A stretch of DNA of 64,000 nt from Bacteroidetes bacterium SB0662_bin_6 (lineage in GTDB: Bacteria > Bacteroidota > Rhodothermia > Rhodothermales > VXPQ01), in contig VXPQ01000047.1 of assembly GCA_009839485.1 (NCBI GenBank), positions 17,696 through 81,695 of the forward strand. Reading direction: 5' to 3'. This document shows positions 9,351 through 17,171 of this stretch, piece by piece. Numbering within the stretch: position 1 is the stretch's first letter; the number at the start of each line of letters is the position of its first letter. The position numbers and the translations under genes are program-made. The notes under the pieces were generated by a model. The model saw nothing but the letters and a program-made list of their open reading frames with translations. It made no database searches and was not told the origin of the DNA.

Positions 9351-10177
9351 ATATCATTATCCTGCTTGTGGTGTGTGCAGGGCTTGTAGCGCTGCGCTTC
9401 GTGCCGAAGATAAATATCCTCGGCTGGCTGGCGGGGTGGTTGATCGCTGCATTCGTTTTTCTGCGCTGGGGCATCGATCCGCCGCTGCCTACCTCGATCC
9501 AGGGGATGTTCATTGCCATCCTCACGCTTGCGTTGCTGGCGTATTTATCGGCGGATTCGTCACATTTCCGGTTTGTGCTGGACCGGTTCGTGGCATTCAC
9601 GACCCAGAGAAAGTATACGATTCCGCTGTTGGCGGTCATTGTGCTGTTGCCTTGTCTTGCGGCGCTCCGCGTGTATTTCGACGTGACGGAAGGACCGGCG
9701 CCTCCTCTCAGAAGCCGCACGATTCACCCGCCGCCGCCTGTGAGTATCGAAGTGGCCGGCAATACGATCGACCTTGTCAACGACGACAACCCGTACCGCG
9801 CTCTTGAAACGGAAGACCCGGCGGCGTTCGAGGAGCATGTGGAAAACGGGCGCCGCGTGTACTACGAAAACTGTGTGTACTGCCACGGGGACGATATGGC
9901 GGGAGACGGCCTTTTTGCCCATGGGTTCGACCCCATTCCCGCGAATTTCCAGGACGCCACGACCATCGCCATGCTTCAGGAAGGCTACATTTTCTGGCGC
10001 ATCGCCAAGGGCGGCCCGGGGCTGCCGAGCGAATCCACGCCCTGGCTTTCGGCCATGCCTGCCTGGGAAGACTTCCTCTCCGAAGAGGATATGTGGGATG
10101 TGACGCTTTTCCTGTACGATTTCACCGGACACCGGCCGCGGGCGCGGGAGGATCATGGTGGAGGCGGGGACCATTAG
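9347..10177 (+). CDS. Membrane protein with C-terminal monoheme cytochrome c domain
   Basis: About 276 residues. The first 105 residues carry three to four hydrophobic helices, followed by a periplasmic cytochrome c domain with CVYCHG (about residue 180) and a distal Met in 'SAMPAW'. It resembles the cytochrome c subunits that pair with membrane oxidoreductases and may anchor the electron-transfer chain between the neighbouring diheme cytochrome and the next gene. ATG overlaps the previous stop (ATGA) and is preceded by a GGGAGG ribosome site. The next gene starts inside its 3' end (23-base overlap). Confidence 0.85.
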   Translation: MNIIILLVVCAGLVALRFVPKINILGWLAGWLIAAFVFLRWGIDPPLPTSIQGMFIAILTLALLAYLSADSSHFRFVLDRFVAFTTQRKYTIPLLAVIVLLPCLAALRVYFDVTEGPAPPLRSRTIHPPPPVSIEVAGNTIDLVNDDNPYRALETEDPAAFEEHVENGRRVYYENCVYCHGDDMAGDGLFAHGFDPIPANFQDATTIAMLQEGYIFWRIAKGGPGLPSESTPWLSAMPAWEDFLSEEDMWDVTLFLYDFTGHRPRAREDHGGGGDH

Positions 10178-11771
10178 GAATAAAACCGACATAGCGATTC
10201 GTTCGTCTGCTTGCCGGGCAGGACGCGCCGTTGTGCGTTTTTCCCGATCGAGCCTCATATCATGCGTTCTGGGGGTGTGTTTGCCTGTCGTATTGCTTCC
10301 CCTGATCGTCTCGGCGCAACCCGCGCCGGACCTTGGCACCGACGAACAGCGCGAGGCCGGCCGCCTGCTGTACATGGATAAATGTGCGCAGTGCCATGGA
10401 GACACCGGTCAAGGGGATGGCGTGGCGGCGCCCTTCATGCGCCCGATGCCCCGCGACTTTACGGCAGGTATCTACAAGGTACGCACCACGCCGAGCGGAC
10501 AGTTGCCTACGGATGACGACATCGCGCGGGTGATTCGCGACGGCATGCCTTATACCGGTATGCCCCCCTGGCCGCAGTTGAGCGATGATGAAATTCGCAA
10601 CCTTGTCTACTACCTGAAAACTTTCAACGACGATTTCTCCGGACCCTACGGCGTTCCCGATGTAATCGAGATTCCTGATCCTCCATCGTTCAGCGAATCG
10701 TCTGCCGAACGGGGGCGCGTGGTCTACGAAGAGAACCAGTGTTTCGATTGCCATGGCATGGCCGCGCGCGGCGACGGGCCTTCCGCTGTGACATTGCAAG
10801 AGCAGTGGGGCAATCATATCCGCCCTGCCGACCTTACGAAGCGCTGGACCTTCATAGGGGGCAACACGCGCGAGGACATCTATCGCACGTTCACCACCGG
10901 CCTCGACGGTTCGCCCATGCCGTCCTACAGCATTACCCCGATCGAAGACAGCTGGGCCCTTGTCGATTACGTCTATTCGCTGTCGCAGGACGACCCGGAC
11001 TATGCGATCTCCGCGACCGCGCAGTATGCGAACGATCCCGTCGACCCGGTGCAGGGAAAGGCGGCTTTCGGCGAGGAACGCGGCGCCTATTTCCCCGTGG
11101 TCGGACAGGTCATTGAACCCGGAAGATCATTTATGCCCGGCGTAGACGGCATCGAGGTGAAAGCGCGCTACAATGCGGATGAGATCGCCATTCTTCTTTC
11201 ATGGCACGACATGTCCGCAGAGACAATGGGGAGCAATGCCCCGGACATGGAGGTTCCCCTTACGGAGCAGGTCGTTCGGGATACCGTGACAAGCATCTGG
11301 TCCGATGCGGTCGCCATACAGTTTCCTCAGGAACTTGTACCGGAAGGCCTGCCCTACTTCCTGTTCGGGGACGCAAGACAACCGGTCGATCTGTGGTTCG
11401 CCGATCTGGCTTCGGGAGAAGGCCGTTCGTACATCGGACGCGGGAGTGGTAACCTGCTCGCCGGCGAAACCTCCCCGTCCGTTCATGCGACCTACGAGGA
11501 CGGTGCATGGACCGCCGTCTTCACCATGCCGCGCGACGGGCGTTTTGCGGAAGACACCTTCGTTCCGATCGCTTTCTCGGTGTGGGACGGTTTCAACGAC
11601 GAGCGGGGTAATCGCCGGGGTCTCACGGGATGGTATTATCTCTATCTCGAGCCCTCCGAGCGTCCGTCGCCCGTGATGCCCATGCTGCGCGCCGCCGGGC
11701 TCACGCTTCTCGTGTTGCTGAGCATCGTCGGACTGGTGCGTTTCCGGCATCGTGCCTCCGTTACCGCCTGA
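10155..11771 (+). CDS. Diheme cytochrome c fused to an ethylbenzene dehydrogenase-type heme domain
   Basis: Exported, membrane-anchored protein of 538 residues. After an N-terminal hydrophobic segment (about 34-54) come two cytochrome c domains with CAQCHG (about 77) and CFDCHG (about 196). From about 280 to 510 the sequence matches the EB_dh heme-binding fold of gamma subunits from ethylbenzene dehydrogenase, selenate/chlorate reductase and nitrite oxidoreductase ('VKARYNADEIAILLSWHD', 'WSDAVAIQFP', 'LTGWYYLYLEP'). A C-terminal membrane helix (about 512-530) ends in a short basic tail. No molybdenum catalytic subunit is nearby, so here the domain probably serves the CydA-like complex. Three hemes are expected in one polypeptide. 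Confidence 0.85.
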   Translation: MVEAGTIRNKTDIAIRSSACRAGRAVVRFSRSSLISCVLGVCLPVVLLPLIVSAQPAPDLGTDEQREAGRLLYMDKCAQCHGDTGQGDGVAAPFMRPMPRDFTAGIYKVRTTPSGQLPTDDDIARVIRDGMPYTGMPPWPQLSDDEIRNLVYYLKTFNDDFSGPYGVPDVIEIPDPPSFSESSAERGRVVYEENQCFDCHGMAARGDGPSAVTLQEQWGNHIRPADLTKRWTFIGGNTREDIYRTFTTGLDGSPMPSYSITPIEDSWALVDYVYSLSQDDPDYAISATAQYANDPVDPVQGKAAFGEERGAYFPVVGQVIEPGRSFMPGVDGIEVKARYNADEIAILLSWHDMSAETMGSNAPDMEVPLTEQVVRDTVTSIWSDAVAIQFPQELVPEGLPYFLFGDARQPVDLWFADLASGEGRSYIGRGSGNLLAGETSPSVHATYEDGAWTAVFTMPRDGRFAEDTFVPIAFSVWDGFNDERGNRRGLTGWYYLYLEPSERPSPVMPMLRAAGLTLLVLLSIVGLVRFRHRASVTA

Positions 11772-11798
11772 TTCCCCCGAGGTCTTTCCCTCGTATCC

Positions 11799-13103
11799 AT
11801 GGAAGCCGCCCGTTCCCTGTCCTTTCTGTCTTCCCCCGGGGGGTATCGCCCCTCGCTCGTTTCCTGGAATCTGACCCGGAAATGCAATCTCAAGTGCCCC
11901 CATTGCTATATGGAAGGGGGTACCGCCGAAGAAAACGAATTGACTACGGAAGAATGTCTCGCGCTGCTCGACGAGATGGAGGCGCTCGGCACGGAGATGC
12001 TCATTCTTACCGGTGGAGAGCCGCTCTTGCGCCGTGATATCTACGAGATTGCGCAGACGGCCTCTGCAAAGGGAATGTGGGTGGTAATGGGTACAAATGG
12101 GGTCATGGTCAATGATTTCGTTGCCCGCAAGATGGTGGAATGCGGCGTCAAGGGGGTGGGCATCAGCATTGATTCCATTGATCCTGAGAAGCACAATGCC
12201 TTTCGCGGTGGACCGAATGCCTGGGAGCATTCGGTTCGCGCCCTCGAGATTTGCCGCCGGCATGGCCTCGAAGTGCTTGTGCAAACGACCGTTATGGACA
12301 TGAACCGGGATGAAATTCCGGAACTCATGGCGTTTGCACGGGAGAAAGGCGCCTGGTCCTTTAACCTGTATTTTCTGGTGCAGACGGGCCGGGGACAGGA
12401 AATGAACGATCTTCCCGCCGCCGCCACGGATACGATGCTTCGGGAAATGGTGAAGGTGCAGGACGAGTACCGTCCTATGCTGGTCCGGTCGAAATGTGCA
12501 CCGCAGTTCAAACAGATCGCGTATGACGAGGGCCTTGGCGGTCTGGAAAGCGGGGGATGCATGGCGGGTACGCAGTACTGCCGCATTACGCCGGGCGGGG
12601 ATGTCACGCCGTGCCCGTACATGACGGTGGTAGCCGGAAATGTCCGCGAACAGTCTTTCGCCGAGATATGGACTTCTTCTCCCGTGCTGACGGATTTACG
12701 CGATCCTTCCCGGCTCAAGGGCAAATGCGGCGCATGCGAATTCAACGAACTCTGCGGCGGATGCCGCTGCCGCGCCCAGGCCGCTTTTGAAGACTATCTC
12801 GCCGAAGATCCGGCCTGCCTTTATCAGCCGACCGGCAGGACCCTCGAACGATACGATATAGAGTGGTCTCCCGAAGCACAGCGGCGACTTGATCGCATAC
12901 CGATCTCTTTCATCCGTGAAAAGGTTCGCAAGGGTCTCGAAACCTATGCGGACCGACACGGCGTGCGCCGCATCTCCGCAGGCCTCATGCAGGAGGCCCT
13001 TGCAGGCATGGATCGCTCGGCGCCGTCCTTTTCGGCGGCCTCTGCGAAACCGCCGGACTCCGGGGTTATTAAAGAACCCGTTACTCCGGAACGACTTGTA
13101 TAA
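11799..13103 (+). CDS. SPASM radical SAM protein (NirJ/AhbD-like) with C-terminal PCP_red domain
   Basis: Cytosolic radical SAM enzyme of 434 residues. The CNLKCPHC motif (CX3CX2C) near residue 28 binds the SAM cluster and 'LTGGEPLLR' is the SAM-binding GGE segment. The C-terminal Cys-rich part ('GGCMAGTQYC', 'CPYM', 'CGACEFNELCGGCRCRA') is SPASM/twitch-like, as in the heme-modifying enzymes NirJ and AhbD and in peptide-modifying enzymes. After about residue 352 a helical segment beginning 'IEWSPEAQRRLDRIP' matches the PCP_red domain found at the end of light-independent protochlorophyllide reductase BchB. I infer a tetrapyrrole-directed role because of that domain and the cytochrome neighbours, but a peptide substrate is not excluded. 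Lies 27 bases after the cytochrome gene. Confidence 0.82.
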   Translation: MEAARSLSFLSSPGGYRPSLVSWNLTRKCNLKCPHCYMEGGTAEENELTTEECLALLDEMEALGTEMLILTGGEPLLRRDIYEIAQTASAKGMWVVMGTNGVMVNDFVARKMVECGVKGVGISIDSIDPEKHNAFRGGPNAWEHSVRALEICRRHGLEVLVQTTVMDMNRDEIPELMAFAREKGAWSFNLYFLVQTGRGQEMNDLPAAATDTMLREMVKVQDEYRPMLVRSKCAPQFKQIAYDEGLGGLESGGCMAGTQYCRITPGGDVTPCPYMTVVAGNVREQSFAEIWTSSPVLTDLRDPSRLKGKCGACEFNELCGGCRCRAQAAFEDYLAEDPACLYQPTGRTLERYDIEWSPEAQRRLDRIPISFIREKVRKGLETYADRHGVRRISAGLMQEALAGMDRSAPSFSAASAKPPDSGVIKEPVTPERLV

Positions 13104-13135
13104 CCAACCATACCCTTTCATTTACCAACTTATTC

Positions 13136-13930
13136 ATGGAAAAGCTTGACGCAAAAACGCTCACGGAGCAGGTGCAGGTAATCAACGGGGTCGCCCGTCT
13201 CAAAAAGAACGGCGCCGACCAGAACCTTGATGTCATTGAGCTCCCGGAGAAATTCATCCGGTGGCAGCTCGACTACAAGCACAGCATTTACGACGCCATC
13301 GAGCAGGATCAGTACATCGCGTTCAACGCGGGGCATCTGCCTGTTGTGGCCACATGGGCTGACGATGCGCTCGTTCCCAATCTGGCCAACAAGGGCGTAG
13401 GGTTCACCCCTAAGGATGAATATATCGACTATTATCTCGAACTGGTGGAGGATGCCGTCGCTCAGATCCAGGAATTGCCGCCCCATGCCGTCAACGAGAC
13501 GCGCGATCTGCGCATCCGCACGGCCCGCGAGTTGTATTCCCATCCCGAACATATCGACTGGCGGCGCGTCGGGCTCCTCGAGATTTTCGAGGGATCCACG
13601 CTCAAAAATCTTGTCGAAAACCCCTTTGCATCCGTGCTGTGGACCGGCAACTCCCCGGTATTCGTCAGTTTTCAGGCGGACTGTGTGGTGGAAATCATCG
13701 AGCCGGAGGACAAGCGGTATCGTTTCCCCTGGGCGATGCGCCGCCTGTTCGAATACGAACCGTTCCACGTGGTCCAGACCATTTACCCCTATTCGTACTG
13801 CTTCTGGATCTATCGCTGGAAGGACAAGACGCCCAAGCGCCGTTATCCCGGCAAGCGGAGCGACAACACCGTCAACGAGGCGGGCGGCGTGATCGACAAA
13901 CAGGCCTTCAACGGACAAGGGCGCGCATAG
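13136..13930 (+). CDS. Conserved-looking hypothetical protein in the PCP_red cluster
   Basis: A 264-residue soluble protein without signal peptide or membrane helix. I do not recognise a family. It is rich in aromatic residues, with a Trp/Tyr/Phe-dense C-terminal third ('YPYSYCFWIYRW') followed by a basic stretch. Only two Cys are visible (in 'ADCVVEI' and 'SYCFWIY'), so it is unlikely to hold an Fe-S cluster by itself. It sits between the radical SAM gene and the ferredoxin, in the same direction and about 30-50 bases from each, so it probably works with them. Confidence 0.7.
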   Translation: MEKLDAKTLTEQVQVINGVARLKKNGADQNLDVIELPEKFIRWQLDYKHSIYDAIEQDQYIAFNAGHLPVVATWADDALVPNLANKGVGFTPKDEYIDYYLELVEDAVAQIQELPPHAVNETRDLRIRTARELYSHPEHIDWRRVGLLEIFEGSTLKNLVENPFASVLWTGNSPVFVSFQADCVVEIIEPEDKRYRFPWAMRRLFEYEPFHVVQTIYPYSYCFWIYRWKDKTPKRRYPGKRSDNTVNEAGGVIDKQAFNGQGRA

Positions 13931-13982
13931 AAGGTCCTTTCCGGATCGCGTCGTATCCATTTTCACACATTGCTTTGCGACC

Positions 13983-14198
13983 ATGCCTCACATGATCACA
14001 GATGCCTGTGCGCAATGCGGCCTGTGCGTGGATGTGTGCCCGATCGGTGCGATTTCACCCGGAGATCCAATCTACGTCATCAACGATACCTGTTGCGATT
14101 TTATGGAATGTGTCGTCGAGTGTCCCGAGGAAGCCATTGTCCCGATCCCGGATTGGGAGGAACCCGTCGCCGTGTCCGATAGGGAGGTGGCGTCATGA
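13983..14198 (+). CDS. Two-cluster ferredoxin with altered second motif
   Basis: A 71-residue ferredoxin. The first motif is canonical (C9, C12, C15, C19 in 'CAQCGLCVDVCP'). The second is unusual: Cys residues are at 37, 38, 43 and 47 ('CCDFMECVVECP'), so the second Cys is adjacent to the first rather than three residues on. It probably still binds two 4Fe-4S clusters and could give electrons to the radical SAM enzyme upstream. The stop overlaps the start of the next gene (ATGA), which is preceded by a strong GGGAGG site. Confidence 0.88.
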   Translation: MPHMITDACAQCGLCVDVCPIGAISPGDPIYVINDTCCDFMECVVECPEEAIVPIPDWEEPVAVSDREVAS

Positions 14199-14791
14199 CC
14201 GGATCGCTGGTAACCCGTTTTGTACTGGAGGATTTTTTGGCTGCAGCAGCCCACAGCTATGCTGCTTCGGTCCCTGAGCAGGGACGTGCCGGGCGGCTGT
14301 TTCTGCTTGGAGAGACCTCACAAGTTCTGGAGGGATGGCGGTCATGGACGGATGCGGTGCGCCTGTATGCCGATGTGGAATACCGGCCCGAATGGGATGC
14401 GGCCGCGGCGCGCACCGCTGCACAGTTCGGCGTGGCGGTCGAGCAGGAATTTCCGGGGGATCTGATTCCTTTGCCAGCCGGCTTCGAACAACGACATCGG
14501 TCTGTCCGGGACTTGTCGGACTCCGGATTGAGTTTGTGGCATTTCGATCCGTACTCGGTGGCGTTTCGGCACGTGGCCCGCGGCGACGAGCCGGATTACC
14601 ACATTGTGCTGGCCTATGTGAAATATGGCTGGATCGGGAAGGAAGAAATGGAGGAGCGCCTTGAGGCGCTCCTGCCCGAATTTTCCATGGAAACGATTGC
14701 GCAGGACCCGGCGGAGTTTCGCCGTAAGTACAAGGGGCTGCTTCAAATGGGAGAGCGTCTCGAACCCGGCACGGTACACCGTCCTTTCTGA
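14195..14791 (+). CDS. Nucleotidyltransferase-fold-like protein (DUF6036-type), active site degenerate
   Basis: A 198-residue soluble protein. The pattern 'RLFLLGETSQVLEGWR' followed by a strand, then 'DLIPLPAGFEQRHR', 'LWHFDPYSVAFRHVARG' and a helical end resembles DUF6036-type nucleotidyltransferase-like proteins, where the first motif is GG-S/T and a DxD follows. Here the GG is GE and no DxD is visible ('TDAVRLYADV'), so catalytic activity is doubtful. Start overlaps the ferredoxin stop, indicating coupling. Family assignment rests on remembered patterns and is tentative. Confidence 0.6.
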   Translation: MTGSLVTRFVLEDFLAAAAHSYAASVPEQGRAGRLFLLGETSQVLEGWRSWTDAVRLYADVEYRPEWDAAAARTAAQFGVAVEQEFPGDLIPLPAGFEQRHRSVRDLSDSGLSLWHFDPYSVAFRHVARGDEPDYHIVLAYVKYGWIGKEEMEERLEALLPEFSMETIAQDPAEFRRKYKGLLQMGERLEPGTVHRPF

Positions 14792-14805
14792 TTCCACCTG
14801 TCATC

Positions 14806-15210
14806 ATGGAGGCATCCCGGGACATAGCACCGACTGATGCACTCGAAGCGCGTGCTGCCGAATTGGCCGCAAGGCGCCTTGACTGGAACGAGCTGGATTT
14901 TGTAGGCTGGAAGGAATTCCGCCGTATGGCGCCGGCCATTGTACGCATGGAAACGGGGCGGCTGGAGCGGATCATGGAAGAGACCGGACCGGGCAGCGAT
15001 GCGTACAACGCGATGGTGCGGGTGCGTTTCGAGATGAATGCGTTCGCCGAGGGAATGGAGCAGGCGGAACGCGCATCCCTCGCGGGTCGTGCTGACCATC
15101 TCCAGCGCGCCCTGCTTGCCGTTTCGCTCCTTGCAGAAGATTCCGAAACGCTGCGCTATGTGATGTACCGCCTTACCTACATTTACGACCGCCTCAAACT
15201 GATCTATTAG
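14806..15210 (+). CDS. Small helical hypothetical protein
   Basis: A 134-residue predominantly alpha-helical, charged protein of unknown family, without signal peptide, membrane helix or Cys. It contains two long amphipathic stretches (about 35-75 and 82-130) that could form a helical bundle. It lies 14 bases after the nucleotidyltransferase-like gene and 5 bases before the stress-protein fusion, so it belongs to the same operon. No specific function can be inferred. Confidence 0.65.
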   Translation: MEASRDIAPTDALEARAAELAARRLDWNELDFVGWKEFRRMAPAIVRMETGRLERIMEETGPGSDAYNAMVRVRFEMNAFAEGMEQAERASLAGRADHLQRALLAVSLLAEDSETLRYVMYRLTYIYDRLKLIY

Positions 15211-15215
15211 CCGTT

Positions 15216-17150
15216 ATGTACAAGACCATATTCGTTCCGGTCGATAATTCGGATCATTCGATGGCAAGCATCGACGTTGCCGTCGAACTGGCGAAGCGGT
15301 TCGATTCGGAGCTCGTGGGCAGCCATGCCTACGCAGCCCGTATGCACGATTACCGCTTCAAGCAGATGGAGTTTACGCTGCCCGAGGAATATCTCGTCGA
15401 AGAGGAAATGGAGAAGCAGCGGAAGGTGCACGACACGCTCATCACGATGGGTCTCGAACTGATTTCGGATTCGTACCTGACCGTGATGGACAAGCGGTGC
15501 CGCGAGGAAAAATTGCCCTTCCAGCCGAAGATGTATGACGGGAAGAACTGGAAGATTATCGTGCAGGATATCGAGGAGAGCGACTACGACCTGGTCGTGA
15601 TGGGGGCGCTCGGCCTCGGCGCTGTTCGTGACAGCGTGCTGGGCAGCGTATGCTCGCGGGTTGTCCGGCGGGCGCGTACCGACATGTTCATTGTCAAGGA
15701 TACCGATTCATTTGAGCGCCAGATGAACGGGCATGCCGTGGGCGAGGCCGACGGCGGCCATATCGTCGTGGGTATCGATGGCAGTCCCGAATCCTTCGCC
15801 GGCCTGAAAACGGCGCTCGAACTGGGCCGGAAGCTGGACAAGCGCGTGGAGGCGGTGTCGGTTTACGATCCCTATCTGCATTACGCGATGTTCAACAGCA
15901 TCGTGAATGTGCTTACCGAAAAGGCCTCGAAAGTATTCCGGTTCAAGGAGCAGGAGCAACTCCACGAAGAGGTCATCGACACGGGGCTTGCGAAGATATA
16001 CCAGTCGCATCTCGAAGTGGCGCATCGCATTGCCGCCGAAGAGGGCGTGGATCTCAAGATTACGCTGCTCGATGGCAAGGCCTTCGACAAGATTCTTCAG
16101 TATATGCGGCGCGAGAAGCCTTGGTTGCTGGTCCTGGGCCGTATCGGAGTGCATAGCGATGAGGACATGGACATCGGCAGCAACACCGAAAACCTGCTGC
16201 GAATGGCTTCCTGCAATGTGTTGTTGTCAAGCAGGCGGTATACCCCCCCGCTTGATGTGCAGGCCGAGGAATCCATGATCTGGACGGACGAGGCCACGGC
16301 GCTCGTCAATACGGCGCCCGACTTTGCCCGCAACATTGCGCGTACGACGATCCATCGATGGGCCATGGAGCGTGGCCACTCCGTGATTACGCTAAAGGTG
16401 GTCGAACAGGCCATGGCGACCATTCTCCCTGAATCCGCCATGCGGTCCATGGGCATCATTGCCGAAACCGTGGCCCGCGACAAAATCGCCGCGGTCGATG
16501 AAGTGACGTACGTATGCAGCCGGTGCGGCTACGCGGCGCGCGGATTCAAGCCCGCCGTGTGTGCTGTCTGCGGAGCTGCCCCCGAGCAGTTCCAGGAAAT
16601 CGACAAGGAGGCGCTTCGCAAACTGGCGCCGCTCGAAGGCGCCGTTGAAGAGGTTGAAACCTTCGACAAGAAGAAGATCAAGTGGACTCGGGATGCGCGC
16701 GAACTGCTCAGGAAGGTTCCTGACGGATACCAGATGCGCCGCGCCCGCGCGCAGATCGAAAAGAGCGCCCGGGTCAAGGGGCTCGATACGATCACCCGCG
16801 ACATGGTGGCCGAGGCAGTCAGCGATTTGCTCGAAGACACTTCCGTGCTTTCTGCGCCCGGTTCCGGGTTGAAGGAAAATCCGGCAGGGCAGGCTCCGGC
16901 CCGGGAAGCCGTTTCCGTCGAATTGATCGACAAGGGAGCGTACAAGTGGACACCGGAGGCCTGGGCTCGCCTCGAACGGGTGCCCGAAGGCTTCATGCGC
17001 GACAAGGCGAAAGAGCGGATGGAAGCGGCCGCAGACGGGCGTAACGCCACGATCATTACGATGGAGATTGTCGAAGAAGGCCTTGAGGTGTCCCGGAAAG
17101 CCATGGAAGAGGCCATTCGCAAGCAGCAGGAGGAAAAGGCCGCGTCGTGA
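15216..17150 (+). CDS. Tandem UspA - PCP_red - rubredoxin-like - PCP_red - PCP_red fusion protein
   Basis: A 644-residue soluble protein with an unusual architecture. Residues 1-165 and about 180-345 are two universal stress protein domains; both keep a glycine-rich nucleotide-binding pattern ('GALGLG..DSVLGS' and 'GRIGVHSDEDMDIGS'). A PCP_red-like helical domain at about 353-402 ('IWTDEATALVNTAP') is followed by a rubredoxin-like knuckle at about 431-460 with CSRCG and CAVCG. Two further PCP_red domains start near 488 ('IKWTRDARELLRKVP') and 576 ('YKWTPEAWARLERVP'). PCP_red is known from protochlorophyllide reductase and binds near tetrapyrrole; three copies joined to ATP-binding and metal-binding modules suggest a scaffold or chaperone for a tetrapyrrole or metal cofactor. 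Role is inferred only. Confidence 0.82.
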   Translation: MYKTIFVPVDNSDHSMASIDVAVELAKRFDSELVGSHAYAARMHDYRFKQMEFTLPEEYLVEEEMEKQRKVHDTLITMGLELISDSYLTVMDKRCREEKLPFQPKMYDGKNWKIIVQDIEESDYDLVVMGALGLGAVRDSVLGSVCSRVVRRARTDMFIVKDTDSFERQMNGHAVGEADGGHIVVGIDGSPESFAGLKTALELGRKLDKRVEAVSVYDPYLHYAMFNSIVNVLTEKASKVFRFKEQEQLHEEVIDTGLAKIYQSHLEVAHRIAAEEGVDLKITLLDGKAFDKILQYMRREKPWLLVLGRIGVHSDEDMDIGSNTENLLRMASCNVLLSSRRYTPPLDVQAEESMIWTDEATALVNTAPDFARNIARTTIHRWAMERGHSVITLKVVEQAMATILPESAMRSMGIIAETVARDKIAAVDEVTYVCSRCGYAARGFKPAVCAVCGAAPEQFQEIDKEALRKLAPLEGAVEEVETFDKKKIKWTRDARELLRKVPDGYQMRRARAQIEKSARVKGLDTITRDMVAEAVSDLLEDTSVLSAPGSGLKENPAGQAPAREAVSVELIDKGAYKWTPEAWARLERVPEGFMRDKAKERMEAAADGRNATIITMEIVEEGLEVSRKAMEEAIRKQQEEKAAS

Positions 17151-17171
17151 TGGGGCCATGGGGGTGCGGGG

